Positions 8,398 to 16,566 of a DNA stretch of 64,000 nt are shown in pieces. The notes below the pieces were generated by a model. The model was given only the letters and a program-made list of their open reading frames with translations, did no database searches and had not been told where the DNA came from. The stretch's first letter is position 1. Each line of letters starts with the position of its first letter. The position numbers and the translations under genes were made by a program. Source of the stretch: a virus; IMG/VR virus record IMGVR_UViG_3300005264_000005, positions 1 through 64,000 of that record, one strand, 5' to 3'.

Positions 8398-9022
8398 TAT
8401 TTTTTAATCTACCTCTTTTGAAATTACTATTTTCTCTAAGAAAGTCTTCAGTTGACTTATCTTGCTGCATCTTAGCGGTATACTTTATTGAAATTTTCTT
8501 ATTACTTAGCCAAACAAAGCCTTTATTGTTAGCTCCACCTTTTTTTCCATTGGCTCTTTGAATTTCAGGCATCGTAAAGGCACCAACCTTTCCTCCAGCA
8601 GAAGCGGCCTTTAATCTAAGTTCAGGATTATAAAAAGAGCTTAATTGCTTTTCTTTTAAGGTAGCCTGAGCTGCCTTACCACCAAGAGAGGCCCATTTAA
8701 TTCTTTCATCTTTATATTTAGGATCCAATATTCCGACTTGAATTTCCTTAACTTTATTACCGCCTACTTTACCGTCAAAGCTTGATGATATCTTATGTGC
8801 CTCAGAAAAATTATACCCTATCATGTGATAGGCACATAAATCCCTAAAGTCACCAAGCTTATTATATCTATCTAAATGAAATGCCTTATGCATTTCTTTT
8901 GATAAAGGTATAAGATTATTCATATCATCAGTACCGCCATCATGCCTAGGTACAATATGATGCACTTCATAGTCATTTGGTATATCACCATAAGAATCAG
9001 TAAATTTCTTTCTTAAAGACAT
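8378..9022 (-). CDS. HNH homing endonuclease inside the split intein
   Basis: A 214-residue protein with HNH motif EVHHIVPRHDGGTDDMNNLIPLS (key residues H21, H22, N35 or N36, H45) and glycine-rich DNA-binding repeats (LGGKAAQATL, AGGKVGAFT, KGGANNKGF). It stands between the two halves of the nrdJ split intein and overlaps the downstream half by 20 bases. This is the fractured-gene arrangement described for phage and metagenomic split inteins. Its ribosome site GGAGGG is buried in the 3' arm of a hairpin, and a GTTATTAACA motif lies in the loop. Confidence 0.92.
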   Translation of the reverse strand: MSLRKKFTDSYGDIPNDYEVHHIVPRHDGGTDDMNNLIPLSKEMHKAFHLDRYNKLGDFRDLCAYHMIGYNFSEAHKISSSFDGKVGGNKVKEIQVGILDPKYKDERIKWASLGGKAAQATLKEKQLSSFYNPELRLKAASAGGKVGAFTMPEIQRANGKKGGANNKGFVWLSNKKISIKYTAKMQQDKSTEDFLRENSNFKRGRLKNNENKIN

Positions 9023-9079
9023 AAGCCCTCCAATAGTAGTTTAGTTAATAATATGTTAATAACTAGTACCAGAGGGCTT
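9023..9079 (-). promoter_or_regulatory. RBS-hiding stem with promoter motif in its loop (split-intein HNH gene)
   Basis: On the - strand TAAGCCCTC (9071-9079) can pair with GAGGGCTTA (9023-9031, ending at the ATG). The second arm contains the Shine-Dalgarno GGAGGG. The motif GTTATTAACA (9054-9063) lies between the arms. Readthrough mRNA would hide the site, while mRNA started at the motif would lack the first arm and be translated. This copies the logic known for T4 I-TevI. Confidence 0.65.
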
Positions 9080-9083
9080 AACA

Positions 9084-9731
9084 TTAAAAGCCTACAATTT
9101 CATCGTCTTCAGTTAATTTATCACATCTCTTCCAGCCACTAGTAGTCTTGAGCTTATGCTCAGCTGTAAATCTATATGAATTACCATCTTCAAACTCAAT
9201 CTCATACACTTCAGACATGCCGTTAACAAAAAGGCTTGTAACTAATTTCTTATCATTATTCTCGTCATACACATAAGTATTAATTGTAGGCTTAATCCAA
9301 GTACCAGCCTCAATGCTTTCTAAGTTATCAATGCCGTTCTCAGTAAAGATATCAGCCATAGACTTAACACCTTCACTTGTAAGAACTTTAGTCCTAGGAG
9401 ATGTACACCCGCTAGGCTTGACTACAGTAATAGCTACTGGACAATTAATACCAAGAGCTTCTGCCCATACAGCAGCAGTGCTATGAGTAATGCCTTTGAT
9501 TTCCTTTAGCCATCTTCTAGCATCAAGATCATCAACTTGAAGGATTGGATGATCACACGTACCAGTAATGCTAACGCCTAGTAAACGCTCTTCTTCACAA
9601 TTATCTTTCCATTGCTTGCGAAGAAACCCAAAGTCAGTAAGAGTGGACTGCAAGACACCGAGAATAGTGGCATGCTTAGCCTTAAGCTTCAAGTCATCTA
9701 GCGTGTCAGATGCAGAAACAACAATTTCGCT
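9084..9731 (-). CDS. nrdJ: Class II ribonucleotide reductase, second exon with N-half of a split intein
   Basis: The reading frame enters from the intron at 9731 (SEIVVSASDTLDDL...) and continues the reductase (LGVLQSTLTDFGFL, GVSITGTCDHP) to KPSG. The intein N-half then starts with Cys (codon 9405-9407). This half, CTSPRTKVLTSEGVKSM... to EIVGF, is 107 residues and contains the block-B-like FTAEHKLKTTSGWKRCDKLTEDDEI. It then stops, so splicing must occur in trans with the piece at 7726-8397. The first amino acids come from exon joining, not from a start codon. Confidence 0.9.
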   Translation of the reverse strand, partial: SEIVVSASDTLDDLKLKAKHATILGVLQSTLTDFGFLRKQWKDNCEEERLLGVSITGTCDHPILQVDDLDARRWLKEIKGITHSTAAVWAEALGINCPVAITVVKPSGCTSPRTKVLTSEGVKSMADIFTENGIDNLESIEAGTWIKPTINTYVYDENNDKKLVTSLFVNGMSEVYEIEFEDGNSYRFTAEHKLKTTSGWKRCDKLTEDDEIVGF

Positions 9732-9770
9732 CAGTTATATTCAATGGAAGTCGTTAGGTTCCACCAGGGA

Positions 9771-10217
9771 CTAGGAATAAAAATTATTAATCCATTTTGC
9801 AAATTGTAATAGCTCATCTTTACTAGCAGCACCCTTCATTGAGTTTGCTAGCTGAGAGATAACTTGGATATTATCTTTAGTATATCCTTTATCATTATCA
9901 ATTCTATCTAAGGATGGTGAGTTTTTATAGACTCCAGACCTTCCAGAATTCATATTTATATTGATTCCTAACACAGGACACTTATTTGGTATCACTATAT
10001 CAGCAACTTCTATATTAAATTCTAGTCCTGATTTCTTGCATCGCATTTTAGCTCTTTGATGCATTTTCCACTCAGGAGTCAAAGACTTAACTCTATTGCT
10101 ATTACACACTTTACACATAGTCATCTTACTTGTAATTTCAAATATCATTCCACAACTAGTACATTGTCGATGAGTTTTTGAAACAAGATAACCTTCTCGA
10201 TTTTTAATTAATTCCAT
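9771..10217 (-). CDS. HNH homing endonuclease of the nrdJ intron
   Basis: A 148-residue protein with an N-terminal zinc-ribbon (CTSCG...CKVC) and the HNH core NKCPVLGI...SLDRIDNDKGYTKDNIQVIS followed by AN-x2-K. This is the small phage-intron HNH type. A perfect 9-base inverted repeat (TTATAAGCT/AGCTTATAA) encloses its promoter-like motif and covers the start codon region. The gene ends 39 bases before the 3' splice site. Confidence 0.9.
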   Translation of the reverse strand: MELIKNREGYLVSKTHRQCTSCGMIFEITSKMTMCKVCNSNRVKSLTPEWKMHQRAKMRCKKSGLEFNIEVADIVIPNKCPVLGININMNSGRSGVYKNSPSLDRIDNDKGYTKDNIQVISQLANSMKGAASKDELLQFAKWINNFYS

Positions 10218-10289
10218 TATAAGCTCCTGTTAGTTAATTATGTAATTTTACATTGTTACATAGTGCTAATAACTACAAATAGCTTATAA
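10217..10289 (-). promoter_or_regulatory. Start-hiding stem and promoter motif (nrdJ intron HNH gene)
   Basis: TTATAAGCT (- strand, 10281-10289) can pair with AGCTTATAA (10217-10225), which joins the Shine-Dalgarno AGGAG to the ATG. Between the arms lies GTTATTAGCA (10264-10273), 47 bases before the ATG, one mismatch from the shared motif. The layout is the same as at the split-intein endonuclease. Confidence 0.6.
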
Positions 10290-10507
10290 CCCATCTATAT
10301 GTTTCCATATAGCTTAGACTATATCATCACCCCATTGCTGGGGGCTAGGCGCTTCCGCTCACTTGAGCGTACTCCCTGTCGGGATAGTCGTTGAACCTTC
10401 CTCTTTCGAGGCTTGGATGCTGATTGCCTTCGTCTTTAAACGGTCAGGGTTTCCAGCAGTTCACCTAGTTTTCGACATACATTACTGTATGAAGTCTCTG
10501 CAAGTTA

Positions 10508-12412
10508 AAGATTACAAAATTGTTTAGATTTAAGGATTACCTCACCACAAGGATTAACTCCATAGCTTGCCAATGGATCTCTACCTAGTAGTGCTGCAGT
10601 TTTCTGCAATCCTTCACGGTTAACGATTCCTCGCTCACCATTACCAGATCTCATAAGAGCCATCCACTCATCCATAAACGTAGCCATTTCAGGCTTCTCA
10701 GTATATGCTACAGAGTTATTAGATAGAGCACGTTGAGGTTGATGTATCCAGAACTCTCCGTCTTTAGCTCCACGCATGCGGATATCAGATAGGTTAGATA
10801 GACTAATGCCAGCACTACGCCTAACACCGCCTACAACTACGCAATTAGCAATCATGCATGCAATATCATGACACTCAATGGATGTAAGCTTACGACCAGC
10901 AGCATTAACAAAGATATTAGAAGTAAACTTCATTAATTGAATGAGAGGCTCAGGACCGCTTGCTCGTCCGCCAAATGTTTTCAGTCTTGCATTCTTAGGG
11001 CGGATCTTATCTGTATTAATATGAGGAATAATTCCTCTATATAAATGGTCAATTAGTTTACGATAGCCTTCAGCCCATCCTTTTTTACTATCAGCAAAAA
11101 CAATAGTATCATGTTCAGGGTTATCGCTAAGGTCAATAAAGCCATCAGGTACAAGCGGAAGCTTGCAGACTTCCTGTCTCTCAACGCTAAATCCACAGCC
11201 AGTACCATTCATTAAGATGTATAGTATCTCACTAAATGCACGAGCATCATCAATAGCTACATATGCACAGTTACCTGTCAATATACCGTTAGCTAAAGTA
11301 AAGGTGCTAGTTACAGGTTCAGTAACACAAAACACTTCATCAGTATCAAGTTCTTCTATGTTGGTAACGTAGAATTTAGTGTCTGCTCTCAGTGTCAACC
11401 TTATGAGAGGATTTTTTCTAATGCCGAAATTGGTCTCCATCGAAGATAATGTATTTCTACCAGTAACTACATATCCACACAAAGGCGCAATCTTATCAAC
11501 AAAGTTTATTGCTTCAATATCCTGAGATGCTAAGACTGGCTGAACACTATTCATAGAGGCATCTGCAGCCAAGTATCCCATGAGCCAATAATGTAGATAG
11601 TTAACATCACTTAACTTATCGTACGGAAGCTTTTTCCAGTCTTCAAAATAGCCTTTATGAAAAACAACTAAAGCATCACCGTCCATGTATCCCGGGTACC
11701 ACAAAGAAGAGTGTCCATATTCTTTAAACTTATCTATATAAGCTAAGTCTTTTTCTCCGCACAGTCTAATTTTAGCACGACCTCTAGAGTCTAGCGTACC
11801 ATCACCAAAACCAAATCCACGAATAAATGCTTCAGTATTAAAGCTTCTATATTCACAGTCTATTACATTAGAAGGAATAACATCTCCAACCTTTAAATCC
11901 GTTACCTCTCCTCTATTACTAGTAATCCATCTGTGATCAGGTGTAGTTGAAATGCTTCTTCTTACATTAGTTCTAGCTCCAGGGCGTAGTGTAACCTTCT
12001 GCAAAGCTTGACTGCCAAACGATCTAACAGTGGCCTCTTTAAAATCTCCAAGCTTAGTTAAGACATTTACCTTATCTCCATCTTCAAACTCAGAAAATGA
12101 TCTTAATCCACTTAGCGTAATAAACTCTGTGTCTGAGCTGAAGCAGTTATATCCTGCAATGTTTTCACGTTCAAGAGCTGGGCCAGCAGCCCATAGAGAT
12201 CTCATGGAAGGCATGTTCTCAAAGCATCTAATGCCTTCAATAGCAGCTAGAAACTCTGCCCGTAGATCTCCGTCAGGAGTACGGCCAATAAAGAAATCTT
12301 TATATCTATCTACAGTTTCATCCCAAACTTCTCTGCGCCCTTCTTTTTCAAGCCATCTGCTATATGTTCTAGTGTAGATGAACTCTTCGTACTGACTAGG
12401 AAACTTAGACAT
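10508..12412 (-). CDS. nrdJ: Class II (B12-dependent) ribonucleotide reductase, first exon, with intein
   Basis: The gene starts MSKFPSQYEEFIYTRTYSRW and carries FENMPSMRSLWAAG, GTGCGFSVERQ, VVVGGVRRSAGISL and YGVNPCGE (radical Cys and its Glu). These are the hallmarks of the monomeric adenosylcobalamin-dependent reductase that makes deoxynucleotides. Residues 90-381 are an intein interrupting AGYN/CAYVAIDD. The frame runs into a group I intron after FCNL. With pieces at 9084-9731 and 7726-8397 the full enzyme is rebuilt by RNA splicing, cis protein splicing and trans protein splicing. It heads the reductase block, directly after a small helical protein. Confidence 0.93.
11270..12145 (-). mobile_element. 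Intein with LAGLIDADG endonuclease domain in nrdJ
   Basis: This 292-residue intein begins Cys-Phe-Ser-Ser-Asp-Thr-Glu-Phe and ends NGILTGN before a Cys +1. The penultimate residue is Gly instead of the usual His. Block B is visible as STTPDHRWI. Two LAGLIDADG-type helices, FIRGFGFGDGTLD (from intein residue ~107) and LMGYLAADASMN (from ~188), show an intact-looking endonuclease domain. Confidence 0.9.
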
Positions 12413-12414
12413 AA

Positions 12415-12693
12415 TTACTCCTCTGTATCAATTGCATCATCAGCCGCTGTTACAGTTGGGAAGCAAACCATTTCAATTATTTGTGCTTTTTCACGATCAA
12501 CAACAGTAAATTTTGATTGATCTTTAAGAAAAGTCTCATATTCTTTCAGGGAATCATTGATAGACTTCTTATCCATACCATGCTTCTCTGCAAATATATC
12601 TTTAGCTGCTTTAATCTCAGCTGACAGTGCAGACTTCTCATTCTTCTTGCCAATAACTTCTGCTGCGAAATCAATAAAGTCACTTCTATTCAT
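12415..12693 (-). CDS. Small helical protein, weakly like T4 DsbA
   Basis: A 92-residue, mostly helical acidic protein four bases upstream of nrdJ. The spacing of charged and aromatic residues (IKAAKDIFAEKHGMDKKSIN followed by LKEYETFLKDQSKF) resembles the small T4 double-strand DNA-binding protein DsbA. The match is only by eye and may be chance. It could equally be a transcription accessory factor. Function unproven. Confidence 0.55.
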   Translation of the reverse strand: MNRSDFIDFAAEVIGKKNEKSALSAEIKAAKDIFAEKHGMDKKSINDSLKEYETFLKDQSKFTVVDREKAQIIEMVCFPTVTAADDAIDTEE

Positions 12694-12705
12694 TTTATTC
12701 TCCTG

Positions 12706-12898
12706 TTACTTAGATCCGCTCTCGCCAAAACCTGACTTATTGCGGATAGTTTCTGGAAGTACATCGACTAATACTAGGTCAGCTTGTGTATACTGGCAAA
12801 ATACTAGTTGTGCTATTCTATCATTAGGCTCAATCCGAAATGGACGCTTACCTAAGTTCATTAAGATGACACCAATTTCTCCTCTGTATCCATTATCT
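12706..12898 (-). CDS. dut: dUTPase, second exon
   Basis: The frame resumes after the intron as (V)DNGYRGEIGVILMNLGKRPF and continues through NDRIAQLVFCQ to the flexible C-terminal motif SGFGESGSK. These are dUTPase motifs 3, 4 and 5. It hydrolyses dUTP to dUMP, feeding ThyX and keeping uracil out of DNA. There is no start codon of its own; it is read only from spliced mRNA. Confidence 0.9.
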
Positions 12899-13923
12899 CA
12901 ATTATGTTAACCTATAGGCTCTTTATCCCATAGTTCTGCATATTCATTTTGTTATACATGCAGTTCGGACTATATCATCACTCAAATAATCTGTTAACGT
13001 TGTACATGCTTTATAGTCACACAGTATGCCATCTATATGTGAGCAGCCAGTATTTATATATACATTACAATATTTAACGGGATCTTTATCTAAGCGTTGG
13101 GCGCTCGTGGATGGGTTATTGGTTTGACAATCCTCACCATCTAGTCTCTGAACCTTCATAGATACATATTTGTCATTCTCTATGCTTGGCTGCTGATCAT
13201 CCTCTTCAGGGTTTTCCAGCAATTCACCCAATTTTACAACGGCAGATTGTTGTAAGATGTTTAAATCTAAAAGTCGTCTTGCTCTTTCTGGATCATTACT
13301 CCATTCACATAATATATCAGTAGTAATTTTGCTATAGTAGTGTGCATATAAGGTTGCATTGCCAAATTGCTTATGTAGCCACCTATGATCTGAGCTAATT
13401 ATTAATGCTAAATTAGTAGATACATTATTTAGGCGGTTACAGTCACGATGATGGACATGATATCCTTCTGGCAATTTATCTATTTTTAAAACTTCAAAAA
13501 CAACAGCGTGGTGCTCTTTTATGCTGCCATATGTAGGAGTGTGGATTATTCTATATCCATCCTCATTATATTCTCTGTTTCTGAAATTAGGATTATTGCT
13601 ACCCCTTTGGTTTTCACTTTCCCAAGACGCATGACAAGCAATAGAGCAGAAATTATTAGAAGCTCTATTCTTTCTGTGCTTTTTCAAATGAAACTCTTTC
13701 TCGCAATATTCACACTTACTATTTAACTCTCCAGAATGTAGCTTACCAATGCATTCTCAGCTGCAAGTCTTGAAAGACTTTGCTCTGCTAGGATAAACCT
13801 CAACTTCTTTTTCACAAACTAAACATCTTACGACTACTTTCATATAAACTACTTCTTAATCATGATCCTAGTAATATTACTAAGTATCTGTTAGTAACGT
13901 AGGAACTATAGAAAAGTTAGTTT
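12899..13923 (-). mobile_element. Group I intron in dut
   Basis: Exon 1 ends GGAACGGT (13924) and exon 2 begins AGATAATGG (12898). Joining gives GTV-DNGYRGE without a gap, with T before the intron and G at its last base. On the - strand, GATGATATAGTCCGAACTGCATG near 12960 marks the core. The intron is 1,025 bases and carries an HNH gene with an in-frame stop. Confidence 0.88.
12944..13843 (-). pseudogene. Intron HNH endonuclease, N-terminus interrupted by a TGA
   Basis: From an ATG at 13843 the frame reads a zinc finger (CLVCEKEVEVYPSRAKSFKTCS). It then hits TGA (13757-13759) and continues ECIGKLHSG...CEYCEKEF... into the HNH core EGYHVHHRDCNRLNNVSTNLALI...HRWLHKQ. The two parts form one normal protein, so the TGA is most simply a point mutation (for example from CGA or TGG). 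The downstream ATG at 13687 would still give a 247-residue protein with the HNH core intact, so partial activity is possible. Readthrough is less likely because TGA acts as a normal stop elsewhere. Confidence 0.75.
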
Positions 13924-13924
13924 A
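13845..13924 (-). promoter_or_regulatory. Stem and promoter-like motif of the dut intron endonuclease
   Basis: GTTACTAACA (- strand, 13889-13898) lies 46 bases before the ATG at 13843. TAAACTA at the very start of the intron (13918-13924) can pair with TAGTTTA (13845-13851) just before the ATG. The arrangement is the same as at the other endonucleases, though the stem is only 7 bp and AT-rich. Confidence 0.45.
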
Positions 13925-14207
13925 CCGTTCCAGGTGAGTTAAGTACAACTACCTGGTTCTTTAATGTAATGCCACTTCTAGAGCGTACTTGACACTCGTA
14001 GCCTTCAGGCATTGCAAAATGTAATCCAGTAGGACACATCCAGCACTCGCCAGGCGCCATAATCTTAGGCTCTTCTATGTATGCCATCGCATCCATACCA
14101 GAATCTAAAGGCTTATTATATTTTGGAAGCTTTGGGCCCTTAGTTACCTTGCCCATTCTGTCTACATAACTTGTATCTAAAATTTCTACTTTAATTTTAT
14201 TAGTCAT
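13924..14207 (-). CDS. dut: dUTPase, first exon
   Basis: The first exon starts MTNKIKVEILD and contains motif 1 (SGMDAMA), PTGLHFAMPEGYECQVRSRSG (motif 2) and the start of motif 3 (LNSPGTV), where the intron interrupts. Without splicing it would end one residue later (VN stop), lacking the nucleotide-binding C-terminus. It lies downstream of a strong terminator hairpin (14228-14261), so it may have its own promoter. Confidence 0.9.
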
Positions 14208-14227
14208 AACACCTCTCCACAGGGCAC

Positions 14228-14261
14228 AAAAGGGGAGCCCTTTTAACAGAGCTCCCCTTTA
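14228..14261 (-). terminator. Terminator hairpin upstream of dut
   Basis: On the - strand AAAGGGGAGC-loop-GCTCCCCTTT is followed by TGTG. The 10-bp stem lies after the 90-residue gene at 14287. The T run is short, so it may act as a partial terminator or processing site. Confidence 0.6.
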
Positions 14262-14286
14262 TTTATAACGCTTTGTTGCTATTTAG

Positions 14287-14559
14287 CTATTCAGTTACTT
14301 CAGAATCTACGGCTTCATCAACTGCTTCTGCAGCTTCATCTGTCTGACTAATTACATCACTAGTAACTTTAAAGATCTCAGCATTGAGATCGTCCATTTC
14401 CTTAGTTACTTCTTCATGAGTAACAACTCCTTTATCAAGCATAAGCTTAGTAATAGCATTGGCTTGTAAGTAGATAACATATAGCTGATTCTCTAGTGCA
14501 GAGATGCGCTGCTCATATGTAAGATCTGGATTTGATGCTGGTACTTGTTGCTCTGTCAT
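14287..14559 (-). CDS. Acidic helical protein, unknown
   Basis: A 90-residue, strongly acidic protein with a probable coiled coil (residues 12-45) and a tail of alternating Ala/Asp/Glu/Val. It overlaps no neighbour and is preceded by AAGGAGATTGAC. Such small acidic proteins in replication modules often act as inhibitors or DNA mimics, but nothing here shows that. Confidence 0.6.
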   Translation of the reverse strand: MTEQQVPASNPDLTYEQRISALENQLYVIYLQANAITKLMLDKGVVTHEEVTKEMDDLNAEIFKVTSDVISQTDEAAEAVDEAVDSEVTE

Positions 14560-14560
14560 G

Positions 14561-14938
14561 TCAATCTCCTTCGTTAGCGATTAGTTCGCTTTTCATTTTG
14601 ATGTCAGAGAGCCTCTCTTCGAGCTCTTCATTGTTTTCAAATCTTAATATACTTAAGATCTGTCTATTTGTCAACCCCATAGTGTCATGCAGGTAAATTA
14701 AATACCTTTCATACGGAGCAAAACATTTCCATATATCTTCATTGCAATTCAATATAGATATATCATTATAGTTATGCAGTTTACGAATAAGATTATCTTC
14801 ATATCTGATATTCTCAGGACTAAAACTTAACCTGTCGAGCACATCTTCCATAGACTCTTCAGGGTCACTATAGTTAGTAGGAACATCAATAACATTTACA
14901 CCAGCATCTTTTGCTGTTTTTATTACAAGATCATGCAT
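14561..14938 (-). CDS. Unknown protein with possible helix-turn-helix
   Basis: A 125-residue protein. The segment ERYLIYLHDTMGLTNRQILSILRFENNEELEERLSDI (about residues 78-114) has the spacing of a helix-turn-helix as seen in sigma-like region 4 or small regulators. It is transcribed with the acidic 90-residue protein. The family is not recognised. Confidence 0.55.
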   Translation of the reverse strand: MHDLVIKTAKDAGVNVIDVPTNYSDPEESMEDVLDRLSFSPENIRYEDNLIRKLHNYNDISILNCNEDIWKCFAPYERYLIYLHDTMGLTNRQILSILRFENNEELEERLSDIKMKSELIANEGD

Positions 14939-14952
14939 TTTAAATCTAGCTA

Positions 14953-15270
14953 TTAATTGTATCGAGCGATAGCCTTGTGGAATGTTTCAGCAGATGTGTT
15001 AGACGTACGCTCTTCTGGAGCAAGAAACATGCCTAAGAATTTAGCCATAAATGGATTAATGTGAATTTGCTGATAAGTATTACTAGGAGTAATTATTATG
15101 GTAAATGAATTAATTATACCTTCTAGGTTTTTAATTACTTCAAGTAAGTCATCTTCACTATTAGTTTTCTTGTATTTCTTAACCAAATTAGTTACAACGC
15201 TAAACTCATTCTTTTCACGCTTTTTACTTCTTCGTTTGTTTGCTGCTACGTTCTTTAGTTCCACTGACAC
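14953..15270 (-). CDS. Small basic protein overlapping the resolvase gene
   Basis: A 105-residue protein starting at GTG 15270, inside the last 47 bases of the resolvase-like gene, with AAAGGTAG upstream. The first 20 residues are strongly basic (NKRRSKKREK). The overlap implies translational coupling. No recognised domain. The GTG start is the only plausible one. Confidence 0.5.
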   Translation of the reverse strand: MSVELKNVAANKRRSKKREKNEFSVVTNLVKKYKKTNSEDDLLEVIKNLEGIINSFTIIITPSNTYQQIHINPFMAKFLGMFLAPEERTSNTSAETFHKAIARYN

Positions 15271-15820
15271 GTTTAGCTACCTTTCTGCCAATACGCTTGA
15301 CTGCTTTTCGTCTAGCTGGTACGGTCTTCTTAGGTAATTTAACTAAGCCAGCTTCTTTATCAATCAGCGTTTTAACGTTTACCATCTCATGACTTCCATT
15401 ATACTCTTTAACGAATATTTCTATTCGAGGATTCTCCTTAGCATACGTCTTAGTACATATGCAAGAAATAATCTGTCTATCGTCATAGTATACAACGTCA
15501 CTTAGGGCATCGCAAATACTCTTTGAAAGATTAGGTGCATCAAACACGCGCCTGTCCTTAAAGTAGCCATCTATTTGCATAAACAGTGGACCGGAATATT
15601 TAGATAAACCATGTTCACCCATCACTCTGGCGCATTCAGCAGCAACAATTCTATCACTCACTGCCATTCGCTCAGGTGTATAAGCACCGTTCTTGCCCCA
15701 TTTAGTAAAATTAGATTTACTATAAGGCTCCACTTTTATAACAGCATAGATTAAAGATTTATCTTTACCAAGCTTCTTAATTTCTTTATTAAGTGTTTGT
15801 AGAATAGTTATTTTATTCAT
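15224..15820 (-). CDS. RusA-like Holliday junction resolvase
   Basis: A 198-residue protein with DAPNLSKSICDALSDVVYYDDRQI at about residues 93-116. This matches the RusA core, where acidic residues in D-x-x-N-x2-K...D and the following DD bind the metals that cut four-way junctions. An unusual lysine/arginine-rich tail (residues 165-198) is added. It would resolve branched replication intermediates before packaging, working with the nearby RecA, exonuclease and Cas4-like nuclease. Confidence 0.82.
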   Translation of the reverse strand: MNKITILQTLNKEIKKLGKDKSLIYAVIKVEPYSKSNFTKWGKNGAYTPERMAVSDRIVAAECARVMGEHGLSKYSGPLFMQIDGYFKDRRVFDAPNLSKSICDALSDVVYYDDRQIISCICTKTYAKENPRIEIFVKEYNGSHEMVNVKTLIDKEAGLVKLPKKTVPARRKAVKRIGRKVAKRVSGTKERSSKQTKK

Positions 15821-16175
15821 CCATGAAGTCCATTAGTTTACAGTAGATATCTAGATGAGTAACATTTTCTGTGTAAGGGATTTCAACATAATTTAATTTA
15901 TATTGATCACACAACTTTACTAATTTAGAATCTCTATTCATTTGCTTATTAAAGTCGACTAAAGTTTGTACTTTATCCTTACCAAAACTACTAGGCTTAT
16001 AGTGCTGGACCCCATGCACCTCAATAACGCAATTAAGAGAAGGGATCCAGTAATCTACAACAATACCTTTATGGAGAAGGCTACTACAAATGGTGCTAAA
16101 GTCTACTTGAGATTTCGTGTCACTTGCTATTTTTTTTAGTAGTTGTCCTACTAATTTTTCCTGCTGACTTGCCAT
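15813..16175 (-). CDS. Vsr-like (EDxHD-type) small endonuclease
   Basis: A 120-residue protein with VDYWIPSLNCVIEVHGVQHYKPSSF, the same D-x-(Y)-P-x4-(A/V)-I-E-x-(D/H)-x-x-QHY signature seen in the two dnaE-intron endonucleases of this window. This is a PD-(D/E)xK/Vsr fold in which the Glu and following residues bind metal. It overlaps both neighbours and is a normal member of the operon, so it may be a repair nuclease or a domesticated homing enzyme. Confidence 0.7.
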   Translation of the reverse strand: MASQQEKLVGQLLKKIASDTKSQVDFSTICSSLLHKGIVVDYWIPSLNCVIEVHGVQHYKPSSFGKDKVQTLVDFNKQMNRDSKLVKLCDQYKLNYVEIPYTENVTHLDIYCKLMDFMDE

Positions 16176-16566
16176 TAGTTTTTACCTCCAAGATTAAAGC
16201 ATTCACTTCTTCCTTAGTGTAATAATCAGGAACAAACTCTTTTAAGGCTATTCCTTCAATTTCTGGAGGCTTAAGCCAGTCTTCAACCTGGCGGATCGCA
16301 TCGTTATGTTTAGTAATTACATTTATTAAACGAGCATACATCTGCACTTCAGGATCAAGTCTATTCCTGCCAGCAAAGCTAGTGCGAGTAGCTAGGAGTC
16401 GGCCACAAACTAAGCATTCTAATACAGGAACAGTAGAAGTCGAGCCATATCTTAAAGTTGAACGAGAATTATATACAGTTAATGCACCCTCTTCAATTTC
16501 AACTGGCTGAGTCTCAGTAAACATAGTGCTGCCACAGGCACACGTTTCTAAATTTACATCTTTCAT
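16120..16566 (-). CDS. Zinc-ribbon protein, unknown
   Basis: The likely start is ATG 16566, which overlaps the upstream stop as TAATG. Two Cys pairs, CACG near the start and CLVCG about 40 residues later, form a probable zinc ribbon. The C-terminal half is helical with a lysine-rich end. It sits between two nuclease-like genes, so nucleic-acid binding is plausible. Confidence 0.6.
   Translation of the reverse strand: MKDVNLETCACGSTMFTETQPVEIEEGALTVYNSRSTLRYGSTSTVPVLECLVCGRLLATRTSFAGRNRLDPEVQMYARLINVITKHNDAIRQVEDWLKPPEIEGIALKEFVPDYYTKEEVNALILEVKTNGKSAGKISRTTTKKNSK

Larger units (their letters stand above)
9732..10507 (-). mobile_element. Group I intron in nrdJ
   Basis: The exon ends ...QFCNL with a T at 10508 and the next exon resumes SEIVV at 9731. 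Joining them restores the reductase sequence, and the base before the 3' exon is G, as group I introns require. On the - strand, GATGATATAGTC and a set of paired segments between 10300 and 10500 look like the core. The intron is 776 bases and carries an HNH gene near its 3' end. Confidence 0.85.

Noticed and set aside
12944-13843. TGA read as an amino acid (alternative genetic code)
   Set aside because: Many genes end cleanly in TGA and large genes lack in-frame TGA; only this intron gene and the phosphoesterase are affected.
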